In this document: one piece after another, positions 1 through 7,074 of the stretch
Layout of the letters: every line of letters starts with the position of its first letter
How positions within the stretch are numbered: the stretch's first letter is position 1
NCBI RefSeq assembly: GCF_008973665.1
Contig: NZ_WACP01000021.1
Coordinates: 17,084-81,083, forward strand
Direction of reading: 5' to 3'
DNA length: 64,000 nt
Origin: Paenibacillus tengchongensis
GTDB taxonomy: Bacteria; Bacillota; Bacilli; Paenibacillales; Paenibacillaceae
Position numbers and translations under genes: made by a program
The notes under the pieces: model-generated
The model's database searches: none
What the model saw: the letters and a program-made list of their open reading frames with translations, nothing else
What the model was told of the DNA's origin: nothing

Positions 1-718
1 CGGAAGATAGAGGGGAGGCGGCTTCATTGTGCTTGAAGATGGCGGCTAATTTCTCCGGTATGATCTCTCCGCTGTGCCGGTAGTCCTGGACCACCTCTGC
101 CGTATCGAAGAGCAGATGGCTGTCCTGGTCGGGAGCAATCACATAGATTGCATTCCGGTGGTTCCGCAACAGATAAGCGGCATGCCGCAGACCAGTCTGT
201 TCACAGCCGTTGAATCCGCTCCAAATGGTGATAGGGACACCGGACGGGAGCGATGCAAGATACTCCGACTGCTTCAGCCAGTATTCCTCTTCAAGCTCCG
301 CACCGTTGTCGGAATCGTGAACATTCAGCCGCTCCTGGAGCCACTCCCAGCGCAAGGTCCGCCCCTGCGGATGATCCCAATCCGCCAGCGGTCCCAGTTC
401 GTAGCGTTCCCGGAGTACCACCACCTGATGACTAGGGCTCAGCTCCAGCTGCCGCAGCGCCATTTTGAGACTACCCCCGGCGGAGTCGCCGAAAATAATA
501 TGCAGACGGGTCAGCGGACCCGGCGGAAACATCCTCGTGTAGTAATCCTGCTTCCTGGCTTCGCTCAGGCGTTCAAGCCTTTCGGACAAATCGGCGGCAC
601 AATACTCCGGGGCAAGCTTGCCTTCCGCCAGGCGCTGCATATTCATGAAGCAGGCATGCAGCAGTCCTTTAGCTTCCTGAGCGTCCAGCTGTGCGATTTT
701 TTCATGCATCCCCTTCAT
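1..718 (-). CDS. DUF1835 domain-containing protein (C-terminus beyond window)
   Basis: The gene enters from the left edge; 239 codons are visible and no stop is seen. The start is the ATG at 718, preceded by AAAGGAGCT about 10 bases upstream. After a 50-residue helical N-terminus, the stretch LHIIFGDSAGGSLKMAL at about residues 72-88 and the later ERYELGPLADW are the typical nucleotide-loop-like motifs of the DUF1835 family of Firmicutes. The family is probably cytoplasmic and has no established function. A DUF3658 domain often follows in such proteins and may lie outside the window. It is transcribed leftward, well separated from dpaA by a repeat-containing gap, so it is probably its own unit. 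Confidence 0.75.
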   Translation of the reverse strand, partial: MKGMHEKIAQLDAQEAKGLLHACFMNMQRLAEGKLAPEYCAADLSERLERLSEARKQDYYTRMFPPGPLTRLHIIFGDSAGGSLKMALRQLELSPSHQVVVLRERYELGPLADWDHPQGRTLRWEWLQERLNVHDSDNGAELEEEYWLKQSEYLASLPSGVPITIWSGFNGCEQTGLRHAAYLLRNHRNAIYVIAPDQDSHLLFDTAEVVQDYRHSGEIIPEKLAAIFKHNEAASPLSS

Positions 719-859
719 GCAAGTGACAGCTCCTTTCTTATCCGCTGCTAGCGGACCGTAAAGTTTCTATTTGGCTTAAACTTCAGGATTTGCAAGCGTA
801 TAGGACTCGGATAACCTTATTCCTGCTGGATGGACCCATCATTATGCCAACTGGCAGAG

Positions 860-931
860 ATAAGAGCGCTGGGGTCCGTTACGCTGCCCAATCAGCCCGA
901 AACAGAACAATAAAGGCTCCGGGGTCCGTTA
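860..931. repeat. Two copies of a short intergenic repeat (GGGGTCCGTTA type)
   Basis: Between the DUF1835 gene and dpaA, two similar units of about 22 bases lie at 860-881 and 909-931. Each has an ATAA-type start, a variable GC-rich middle and ends GGGGTCCGTTA. A weaker relative (CTAGCGGACC) sits near 748-758. The same pattern recurs at 23479-23645 on both strands, so it is a dispersed family. No coding potential is apparent in this 221-base gap. Confidence 0.6.
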
Positions 932-939
932 GCGTTGCA

Positions 940-1824
940 TTAACTCAAGGCATCCAGCATTTCCACAATCACGTTGCCGATAATCCGGCCCGCTGAGCGG
1001 GGAGCAACGATTCCGGGCAGGCCCAGAGCCGGCAATGCTTGTATGCCTTGCGCCTTTGCATAGGCAAAATCGGTACCGCCCGGATGGGAAGCGAGATCAA
1101 TAATCAGTGCTTGACGCGGTAAGCGGGAGATAACGTCCCGGGTAATTACCGGCGCCGGAACCGTATTGAACAAGATGCCGGCTTGTTCCGCCTGCTGTGG
1201 CAAGTCAGGGGGATAGAAAGGCTGCAGCCCCATTTCATAGGCCCGGGCGTAGGCGTCCGGTTTATGCACGCATACCGCAACATCCGCCCCCAGTGCCTTC
1301 AGCGTACGGGCCAGCGTGGTGCCGACCCGTCCGAGGCCCAGCACGATGCAGCGGGAGCCGTGCAGCATGACATCCGTGTGCTGGATGGCAATCATCACTG
1401 CACCTTCGGCAGTGGGAATAGAATTGTAGATCGCCACGTCTTCGCGGGCTAAGATCTCCACCAGCGCCAACGTATAGCGTTCGCATATTTCCCGCAGATA
1501 GCTTTTAGCGATTCCTGTGAAGATGATGGCGTGCTTTGGGAGGGCTGCAACCAGTTCCTCCGTCAACATGAGAGATTCGGAAGTGAAGCTGGATTCGACG
1601 GAGCCGTCGTTGCCGGTTCCCGCAACAGGAAGAATAATGGCATCGGCTTGGGCAAGGGGGCCTTGCTCCAATTGTACCTTTACCGCTCCTTCCGGCACCT
1701 GGGCCAGTTCATCGTAACCGGCCAGACTCACTTCGGCCTGCTGCTCCAGCAGCATACGGATCACTTCGAGCTGACGCAGATCGCCCCCGATGACAACAGC
1801 CTTTTTACCATTTAGTAGTGACAT
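940..1824 (-). CDS. dpaA: Dipicolinate synthase subunit A
   Basis: This 294-residue protein is the DpaA (SpoVFA) subunit, which with DpaB makes dipicolinic acid from a lysine-pathway intermediate in the mother cell during sporulation. Recognisable features are the N-terminal VIGGDLRQLEVIR, YNSIPTAEGAVMIAIQHTD at mid-length, a dinucleotide-binding VLGLGRVGTTLAR, then FNTVPAP and DLASHPGGTDFAYA near the end, all closely matching SpoVFA as I recall it. The ATG at 1824 is chosen because AGAAGGAG sits 8 bases before it; an upstream in-frame ATG would overlap this site. It follows a small membrane-protein gene by 13 bases, so the two are co-transcribed. No dpaB follows, which is unusual. Confidence 0.9.
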   Translation of the reverse strand: MSLLNGKKAVVIGGDLRQLEVIRMLLEQQAEVSLAGYDELAQVPEGAVKVQLEQGPLAQADAIILPVAGTGNDGSVESSFTSESLMLTEELVAALPKHAIIFTGIAKSYLREICERYTLALVEILAREDVAIYNSIPTAEGAVMIAIQHTDVMLHGSRCIVLGLGRVGTTLARTLKALGADVAVCVHKPDAYARAYEMGLQPFYPPDLPQQAEQAGILFNTVPAPVITRDVISRLPRQALIIDLASHPGGTDFAYAKAQGIQALPALGLPGIVAPRSAGRIIGNVIVEMLDALS

Positions 1825-1837
1825 AGCTTTTCTCCTT

Positions 1838-2095
1838 CTACTGCGCATGTTTCACAAATTCCCCTAACGTTATGACCGCGACCAAAATAAGTGCCAGGCC
1901 CATGCTTAACACGATAGCAATTGTCGATCCAATCAGAGAGAGTTTGGTGATGTTAAAGAAACTTGCCGCACCTATTCCAAAAGACACGATAGCCAACACC
2001 AGTACATCATTCAAATGCCGGCTGTTGCTGACAGAGAAGAACAAGATCCAGGAAATGACGGAAAAGCCCAGAGAGACGATGCTTGTTTTCTTCAA
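1838..2095 (-). CDS. Small hydrophobic membrane protein, unknown
   Basis: An 85-residue protein starting at TTG (2095) with AAGGAG about 10 bases upstream. It is almost entirely hydrophobic, with three likely membrane segments at about residues 6-22, 30-48 and 52-78, and a short KHAQ tail. I do not recognise a family. Its stop lies 13 bases before the dpaA start and the dpaA ribosome binding site fits inside that gap, so it is the first gene of a two-gene unit with dpaA. A sporulation-linked role is only an inference from that linkage. Confidence 0.6.
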   Translation of the reverse strand: MKKTSIVSLGFSVISWILFFSVSNSRHLNDVLVLAIVSFGIGAASFFNITKLSLIGSTIAIVLSMGLALILVAVITLGEFVKHAQ

Positions 2096-2237
2096 CCCGG
2101 TTTCACTCCTTGTGAGGAATAGGGAAATTTAGGATTATTTTATCACATAAACCCCAAGTTTATATGCCGAAAAGCGAATACTTCGTAGGGAACGCAAAAC
2201 TTAACACCCTTAATTCCGAGAGGGAAAATATATTTAA

Positions 2238-2264
2238 TTGACATAATAATACAAAGTATATTAT
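2238..2264 (+). promoter_or_regulatory. Candidate promoter of the AT-rich protease cassette
   Basis: TTGACA at 2238-2243 is a perfect -35 box. TATTAT at 2259-2264 is the nearest -10 candidate, but the spacer is only 15 bases, shorter than ideal. The leader ORF begins about 40 bases downstream. The region is strongly AT-rich, so chance matches are possible. Confidence 0.4.
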
Positions 2265-2301
2265 GGTAACTATTAATATAAAAAGGAGGTGAATGAAATA
2301 T

Positions 2302-2361
2302 ATGACAAAAACTATTTTACATTCAAAAAAAGTTATAAAAAGACATGGTTGTCAGATTTAA
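2302..2361 (+). CDS. 19-codon leader ORF upstream of and overlapping the protease gene
   Basis: A short ORF beginning ATG-ACA at 2302 and ending TAA at 2359-2361. It sits behind an unusually strong ribosome binding site, AAAAGGAGGTGA at 2281-2292. The predicted peptide, MTKTILHSKKVIKRHGCQI, is basic with one cysteine. An in-frame ATG at 2293 would add three residues but is too close to the binding site. The last 17 bases overlap the start of the protease gene, which has no ribosome binding site of its own, so translational coupling is likely. It could be a regulatory leader, a short signalling or bacteriocin-like peptide, or merely a coupling device. Nothing proves that the peptide itself functions. 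Confidence 0.5.
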   Translation: MTKTILHSKKVIKRHGCQI

Positions 2362-3292
2362 AAGCCGGAGTTTGAAATCGCTTATTCCTCTTGTTTTGCT
2401 CTTCTCAGCATTAATTTCTGCCCTCGCTCTGCTGTTCTTCAAAAGCAATGTATCTATGCCCCCGCTAGAAAAGCTACAGACTCAGGAATACACCTCATGG
2501 GGAATAGAAAAAATGAAAATCAGGAAAGCGTGGTCAGAGGGATTAATGGGCGCCAATATTAAAATTGCAATATTAGATAGTGGGATTATGTATGATCACC
2601 CTGAGTTCTCATCCAATATTAAACCGGGTTTCAATGCGATTGAGCCTGACAGACTGCCTAATGATGATTATGGGCATGGAACGCTCATGTCAGGTATTAT
2701 TGGTGCTCAGCATAACCATATCGGTATCAAGGGCCTTGCTCCTTCGGCCGAAATTTATCCTGTTAAAGTGCTGGATAAGTTTGGTGAAGGCCGTATAACC
2801 GATGTTGTCAACGGAATTTCGTGGTGCATTGATCATGATATTGACATCATGAATATGAGCTTTGCCATTGATCACTCCAATGCTGAGTTGGAGAGCATGA
2901 TCAAGAAGGCTGTAAGCAAAGGGATCATTATTGTGGCCAGTGTTTCAAATTCAAACGGAGGTACGGCGGGATATCCGGCATCATACGATGAGGTTCTATC
3001 TGTAACCCCGGTCAATGAAAGCTTAAGAATAGGAAAGACTGCGGCAAGGGCGCATGTCGACTTTAGTGCACCAGGAGTAAATGTGGTAACAACCAATTCT
3101 AATGGGGAATACGAGTATGTAAGCGGCACGTCAATTTCTGCTCCCTATATAACCGGTTTTATTGCGTTGATTCTTCAAGACATCAGAGAACGTGATTTGG
3201 GGGTAACCGAGGCTCTGAAGAGGTATGCCCGTGATTTAGGCGCACAAGGTAAGGATGATGTCTTCGGGAACGGCTTTGTGATCTATGAATAA
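2345..3292 (+). CDS. Membrane-anchored subtilisin-like serine protease (S8)
   Basis: A 315-residue protein with one hydrophobic segment (about residues 13-33) after a basic N-terminus, so it is probably anchored with the protease domain outside. The S8 triad is visible: Asp78 in AILDSGI, His111 in GHGTLMSG, Ser263 in GTSISAP. An Asn near residue 202 fits the oxyanion position. The domain is compact and there is almost no propeptide between anchor and catalytic domain. The only in-frame start is the ATG at 2345, because a stop lies just upstream; it lacks a good ribosome binding site and overlaps the leader ORF. It is followed 26 bases later by a secreted toxin-like protein, which could be its substrate. 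The AT-rich composition differs from flanking genes and suggests transfer. Confidence 0.9.
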   Translation: MVVRFKSRSLKSLIPLVLLFSALISALALLFFKSNVSMPPLEKLQTQEYTSWGIEKMKIRKAWSEGLMGANIKIAILDSGIMYDHPEFSSNIKPGFNAIEPDRLPNDDYGHGTLMSGIIGAQHNHIGIKGLAPSAEIYPVKVLDKFGEGRITDVVNGISWCIDHDIDIMNMSFAIDHSNAELESMIKKAVSKGIIIVASVSNSNGGTAGYPASYDEVLSVTPVNESLRIGKTAARAHVDFSAPGVNVVTTNSNGEYEYVSGTSISAPYITGFIALILQDIRERDLGVTEALKRYARDLGAQGKDDVFGNGFVIYE

Positions 3293-3318
3293 TAAAAGAC
3301 TAGGAGCTGATACTATTG

Positions 3319-4122
3319 ATGAATTTTATTAAGAAGTATAGAGCAATGCTATCATTGGTGATCGCAGTTTCATTGATATTCACTTTGTTTAGTAACAATG
3401 TTTTTGCTGATGCGACAGACTCTACCCCAACATATGAAATTATTAGAAGTGACCAAGATGTAGTCGAAATGGTCGGAAGATACCAGGGGGACGAACTGTA
3501 CGCAACTTTTGACAGGTATACCAGAGAAATTACACTGAGGGCAGTAGAAAATTCTAGTGGATTGTTTAGAAAAGCCAATGTGACCGAATATAAGGTGGAT
3601 GTCTTGGAGGCGGAAGCAGGTAAGCTTTCTGCTATTGTTACGGATCCCACTACAAATGAAGAAATTAAGATTGAAAAAGGGTATACTGAAGACAAAGTAA
3701 CGGCACAGATACCGCTTCTTGTTCCGATCCTCGGTGTAATTGGTGCAGCTTTACTGGAACAGCTTTTGGCTGCCGGTCTTGCAGTGGTTATTCTCGGTGT
3801 TACATATGTGGTAGCAAGTTCCATTGCAGATAAGATAAAGAACAATAAGGCGGATTATTATGCGGCTACAATTTATGGAGGGGAAGTAGTTGTGGCCGGA
3901 ACTATCGATTACAACACCGCCTGGTCCAGAATCGGCTACGGTTCGGGGGATGTATTCTCCAGAACCAGAGAACTTGCAGCAAGTCTGGCGGCAAATGCCG
4001 GTAGCGGTTATTGGGTAGGACCGGAAAATCACGGAAACGGAACATTAACCGACGGATACTACTGGCATTATCATCCTTGGAAGCCGATGGCCGGGCACGC
4101 GCACTCCTTTTTCTTATATTAA
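3319..4122 (+). CDS. Secreted toxin-like protein with His-rich C-terminus
   Basis: A 267-residue protein with a clear signal peptide (cleavage likely after VFA, residue 30). It has a charged N-terminal part (31-130), a long hydrophobic, glycine- and alanine-rich stretch (131-170) and a C-terminal domain ending GYYWHYHPWKPMAGHAHS plus FFLY. Five histidines (238, 250, 252, 260, 262) cluster in the last 30 residues and could bind metal. This layout recalls exported putative toxins of the SAR2788 type, but that is from memory and unverified. The ATG at 3319 is preferred; a TTG at 3316 is an alternative, with AGGAG at 3302-3306. It follows the S8 protease in the same operon and is ended by a hairpin. 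Function is unknown. Confidence 0.7.
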   Translation: MNFIKKYRAMLSLVIAVSLIFTLFSNNVFADATDSTPTYEIIRSDQDVVEMVGRYQGDELYATFDRYTREITLRAVENSSGLFRKANVTEYKVDVLEAEAGKLSAIVTDPTTNEEIKIEKGYTEDKVTAQIPLLVPILGVIGAALLEQLLAAGLAVVILGVTYVVASSIADKIKNNKADYYAATIYGGEVVVAGTIDYNTAWSRIGYGSGDVFSRTRELAASLAANAGSGYWVGPENHGNGTLTDGYYWHYHPWKPMAGHAHSFFLY

Positions 4123-4132
4123 TAACAAGAAA

Positions 4133-4169
4133 TGGTCCCATTACAATTTGTACTGGGACCAGATTTTTT
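4133..4169 (+). terminator. Terminator or attenuator after the toxin-like gene
   Basis: TGGTCCCA (4133-4140) and TGGGACCA pair, with an extra inner TAC/GTA, and are followed by GATTTTTTA. It lies between the toxin-like gene and the next ORF, so it may reduce rather than abolish expression of the downstream gene. Confidence 0.8.
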
Positions 4170-4190
4170 ATGGTTTGGGGGAATAGCTAG

Positions 4191-5321
4191 ATGGTAAATG
4201 TGTATCATCTTGACACTTTAATTGACGAACGTTCATGGGCAGTCAAACAATCATACGGTGACTTTTGTGTTTTTTTTGAGCGGGTTCTTCTGGATTCATC
4301 CATTAGTTATTCTAAGCTGCATTTTTTTAAACAAAGTACGGGCTCTACCAGCTCCTTGTGTTTTGAAGAGAAAGTAGATTTTATTAGCGAAACCAGTATA
4401 AACTCCGCCTTTTTTTATGGAAGAGCCAACCCGGAAAAAAAAGCGGTTGAAATATATCGATTTGCTATCGATAACTTGACTGAAGAACGGGTACTTACCA
4501 TAGGGCTAACTATTCAACTCAATGCTGTAGATACCAGGCTTGTAGCTATCAGCGACAGGTATTGTGTACTCTTTCTGGCCAATCCGGATCAAGCGGGAAT
4601 GTCATATTTCTATTCTGAAATTTTCTTAATTGATGCCGAAGAAAGAAAAAGCTACAAGATCGCAGACAGGTTCTCCAATCAAGCGGATTTTTTTCTTAAC
4701 CTTTCCTTGCTTGAAATTGCAGGACAAGGTGAGATTCTTATTTTTAAATCAGGAAGAATCCAACCGTTTGAGAAGAAAGAGGAGTGGAGACTTTCAAAGA
4801 ATAAGAGGGTCACTGAAAGTTGGAGAATCATTGATCTGAACCATTTCGTTTCAAATGTTAAAGGGAATTCCAACCATAATTCTATACTGGAACAAGTAAT
4901 CCCTTCAAACGAGACGATGGATATTCTAGATAACGGCCCTGGATGTCTGCTGCTCTCCAACGAAAAATTCGACAACGGTCTCTTATCTGTTTATTCCATA
5001 GATTTAAACAATGGCCATGTGAATAAAATATACGAGCTAAAACAAAAATATCATTCACTAGTCTCCTTTAACGGTAACGTTTATGGCATCGTTGAAAGAA
5101 AAAACGGAAAGGCGTACCATTCCCTGGCAGATCAGACAGTTTATCTAACGGAAAATGAGCTATTGCTTTACATGGATAACCATTGGCGCATCACTTTTAT
5201 AGTTTCCGACTATCGAAGGTATAACTTTAAAGTCAGCAATCTGCTCAACAATGAAACTATTGAGTATGTAAGCTCAAAATATTTTTTCGATCCGGTTAAG
5301 CAAATATTACTTCTCTATTGA
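4191..5321 (+). CDS. Protein of unknown function in the AT-rich cassette
   Basis: A 376-residue protein that I do not recognise. It has no signal peptide or membrane segment, so it is probably cytoplasmic. It is rich in aromatic residues and alternating hydrophobic/polar strands (for example HSLVSFNGNVYGIVE and RFAIDNLTEERVLTIG), which suggests a mostly beta fold, perhaps propeller-like; this is inference. Start ATG 4191 follows a G-rich TTTGGGGGAAT site. It shares the AT-rich composition of the protease and toxin-like genes and is separated from them by a hairpin. Its place after an exported toxin-like protein would fit a self-protection or accessory role, but no residue-level evidence supports that. 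Confidence 0.6.
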   Translation: MVNVYHLDTLIDERSWAVKQSYGDFCVFFERVLLDSSISYSKLHFFKQSTGSTSSLCFEEKVDFISETSINSAFFYGRANPEKKAVEIYRFAIDNLTEERVLTIGLTIQLNAVDTRLVAISDRYCVLFLANPDQAGMSYFYSEIFLIDAEERKSYKIADRFSNQADFFLNLSLLEIAGQGEILIFKSGRIQPFEKKEEWRLSKNKRVTESWRIIDLNHFVSNVKGNSNHNSILEQVIPSNETMDILDNGPGCLLLSNEKFDNGLLSVYSIDLNNGHVNKIYELKQKYHSLVSFNGNVYGIVERKNGKAYHSLADQTVYLTENELLLYMDNHWRITFIVSDYRRYNFKVSNLLNNETIEYVSSKYFFDPVKQILLLY

Positions 5322-5334
5322 TTCAATCATTAAT

Positions 5335-5380
5335 GAGCCTGGAGCATCAAGGTCAATACCCTTGCGGCTCTAGGCTCTTT
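5335..5380 (+). terminator. Terminator after the unknown 376-residue gene
   Basis: GAGCCTGGAGC (5335-5345) pairs with GGCTCTAGGCTC (5366-5377), with an inner AAGG/CCTT pairing and a short TTT tail. It closes the AT-rich cassette directly before the tRNA-Pro fragment. Confidence 0.65.
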
Positions 5381-5385
5381 AAGTA

Positions 5386-5427
5386 TCGAGACGACAGGAT
5401 TTGAACCTGCGATCTCTTGCTCCCGAA
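5386..5427 (-). repeat. 42-bp partial copy of the tRNA-Pro 3' half (attachment-site scar)
   Basis: This stretch matches 6836-6877, the 3' part of the intact tRNA-Pro from the anticodon loop through the T-arm to the discriminator base, with one mismatch (5413 against 6863). Both copies have the same orientation. Such duplicated tRNA 3' ends arise when an integrative element inserts into a tRNA gene. The remainder of the tRNA is absent here, so this copy is not a functional tRNA. Between it and the promoter at 5613 lies only a weak 37-codon ORF (5458-5571) without a ribosome binding site and without a family I recognise. Confidence 0.85.
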
Positions 5428-5612
5428 TTAAGGGGTGGCACTTCTTGGGAATACGAGATGATGCTGAGAAAGCTTATGTATCAAGGGTTTAGCGTACTGA
5501 ACATTCTACATGTGCAACTTAAAGTTAATTTTAAGCCCAAGCGGGCGGAAATTAAATTAAAGAGTCACTGAAGTGAAGTCAATATCAAGTTTCCCGTGCA
5601 TAGCCGGAAATT

Positions 5613-5621
5613 TGATATAAT
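5613..5621 (+). promoter_or_regulatory. Extended -10 promoter of the Rpn gene
   Basis: TGATATAAT is a TGn-TATAAT extended -10 element. Transcription would begin near 5628, which makes the ATG at 5627 unusable as a normal start and supports the GTG at 5648. No clear -35 box is seen at the right distance, as expected for extended -10 promoters. Confidence 0.6.
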
Positions 5622-5647
5622 AAACTATGAGAATGGAGCTGTTTGAT

Positions 5648-6496
5648 GTGGAATTGCTTGATCCGCGAGTTGACTTTGTGTTCAAACGAATCTTTGGCAG
5701 CGAGAACAACAAGGATGTTTTGCTGGCTTTTCTGAACAGGATATTTACCAGGGTTGGTGAACCGCCGCTCACGGAGATTATCCTGATGAACCCGTATACC
5801 GAGAAGGACGACCCGCTAGACAAGCAATCCATTTTCGATGTTTATGCCAAGACGGCCGAGGGTAAGCTGATCGATATTGAGATGCAACTGTTCAATAAAT
5901 ACGATATTGAGAAACGGACGCTCTTTTACTGGAGCAAACGATACGCAGGCCAGCTTCAGCAAGGCGAGAAGTATCAGGAATTGAAAAAGTGCGTTACGAT
6001 TAACATCCTAAACTATCCGTTCTTGCCTAATGACGAGTACCATAATGTTTTTCATCTCAGCGAAGACCGCACGGGAATACCGCTGACAGATGACATTGAG
6101 ATACATGTTCTGGAACTGCCGAAGCTGGATAATGAAATTCCCTCGAACGGCGGGCTGGAGAACTGGCTGCTGTTCCTTAAAGGGATTAATACAACCTATT
6201 GGGAGGCGCTGAAGATGAATGAACCGGGACTTAAGAAAGCTATGGACACTTTGCAATACTTGAGTCAGGATTCGGAGGCCCGACGCTTATATGAAGCCCG
6301 CCAGAAGTATTTGCATGACGAAGCGTCAATGCTTGAAGGCGCGAAGCAAGCGGGAATGAAGATGGGCATGCAGGAAGGGATGCAAGCAGGCATCAAAGAG
6401 GTTGCCAAAAACATGCTGGAACTGAATCTGGATATCGCAACCATAGCTAAAGCAACGGGCTTGTCCGAGAAGGAGATCCTTGAGCTAAAAAACTAA
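5648..6496 (+). CDS. Rpn-family recombination-promoting nuclease/putative transposase
   Basis: The N-terminus VELLDPRVDFVFKRIFGSE and the PD-(D/E)XK-type motif SIFDVYAKTAEGKLIDIEMQ identify the Rpn/YhgA-like nuclease family. A weakly conserved middle leads to a Met/Gly-rich GAKQAGMKMGMQEGMQ segment and the usual C-terminal LDIATIAKATGLSEKEI motif. These are small DNA nucleases that promote recA-independent recombination; some relatives act in phage defence. The GTG at 5648 is preferred over the ATG at 5627, because TGGAG (5634-5638) lies 9 bases upstream and the promoter leaves no leader for the ATG. The gene is 282 residues from this start and lies 14 bases before the SunI-like gene, between the two tRNA-Pro copies. 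Confidence 0.88.
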   Translation: MELLDPRVDFVFKRIFGSENNKDVLLAFLNRIFTRVGEPPLTEIILMNPYTEKDDPLDKQSIFDVYAKTAEGKLIDIEMQLFNKYDIEKRTLFYWSKRYAGQLQQGEKYQELKKCVTINILNYPFLPNDEYHNVFHLSEDRTGIPLTDDIEIHVLELPKLDNEIPSNGGLENWLLFLKGINTTYWEALKMNEPGLKKAMDTLQYLSQDSEARRLYEARQKYLHDEASMLEGAKQAGMKMGMQEGMQAGIKEVAKNMLELNLDIATIAKATGLSEKEILELKN

Positions 6497-6510
6497 AGCG
6501 GAGGGATGAT

Positions 6511-6780
6511 ATGTTCGGAATCAAAGTTACAGCATCTAACAGTAGTCTGGTAATCAGATGGCAGTTATCTAAATTTGAAATACCTCTGTCAGATATCACC
6601 GAGGTTGCGGACGATAATACTTTCGGCGGAATGGAAAAGCAAGCCATCCGAATCGGTACTCCATATGGATCTACGGATCGAACTATCATTAGGACAAAGG
6701 CCCGGACGTATATTTTATTTACTGCCGACGGGGCGTCAATTAAAGATAGAATCAATGATTTTCGTAAATTGGAAAAATAA
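6511..6780 (+). CDS. SunI/YnzG-like small immunity-type protein
   Basis: An 89-residue protein with GGAGGG about 7 bases before the ATG. The segments SSLVIRWQLSKFEIPLSDI, IRIGTPYGSTDRTI and YILFTADG match, from memory, the Bacillus SunI/YnzG family. SunI protects the sublancin producer and has a PH-like fold. This copy lacks an obvious membrane segment, so it may be a soluble relative. It follows the Rpn gene in the same operon and is closed by a perfect hairpin. No sublancin-like precursor is seen in the window, so what it would protect against is open. Confidence 0.7.
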   Translation: MFGIKVTASNSSLVIRWQLSKFEIPLSDITEVADDNTFGGMEKQAIRIGTPYGSTDRTIIRTKARTYILFTADGASIKDRINDFRKLEK

Positions 6781-6829
6781 AAGAAACACTGGAGCCGAAG
6801 GGGGTGTCTCTTCGGCTCCAGTGTTTCTT
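6781..6829. terminator. Bidirectional terminator between the SunI-like gene and tRNA-Pro
   Basis: A perfect 20-bp stem (6781-6800 with 6810-6829) encloses a 9-base loop. It overlaps the end of the SunI-like gene's transcript and the 3' side of the tRNA, so it can stop transcription from both directions. Confidence 0.85.
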
Positions 6830-6835
6830 ATGTGA

Positions 6836-6909
6836 TCGAGACGACAGGATTTGAACCTGCGACCTCTTGCTCCCGAAGCAAGCGCTCTACCAAGCTGAGC
6901 CACGTCTCG
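6836..6909 (-). tRNA. tRNA-Pro (anticodon CGG)
   Basis: The minus strand folds into a full cloverleaf. The acceptor is CGAGACG/CGTCTCG with discriminator A, the D-arm is GCTC/GAGC, the anticodon arm is CTTGC/GCAAG with loop TTCGGGA, and the T-arm has TTCAAAT. The anticodon is CGG, reading proline codon CCG. CCA is not encoded. Its 3' 42 bases are duplicated at 5386-5427. Confidence 0.95.
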
Positions 6910-7029
6910 AAGCTATAAAATTACGGGAAAGCTCTTAACATTGAGAATTATACACCCGCATTTTTGAGATGTAAATAATGTCCACTACAAATTTTCTGCC
7001 ATTCTTGGAGTGAAGCTGCTCCCCCAAGA

Positions 7030-7058
7030 TTGACAGATATACCGGTGCTGGCTATACT
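7030..7058 (+). promoter_or_regulatory. Sigma-A promoter of the alaS T-box leader
   Basis: TTGACA (7030-7035) and TATACT (7053-7058) are separated by exactly 17 bases. Transcription would begin near 7065, just before the T-box leader. Confidence 0.8.
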
Positions 7059-7074
7059 GAGAATGTTAAAATGT

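Noticed and set aside
74..751. A 225-codon plus-strand ORF at the left edge
   Set aside because: The minus strand reads as a DUF1835 protein with a ribosome binding site; the plus frame has no recognisable motif and is its shadow.
5458..5571. A 37-codon ORF between the tRNA fragment and rpn
   Set aside because: It has no ribosome binding site and no recognised motif. It might be a remnant of a lost gene but cannot be supported as a CDS.
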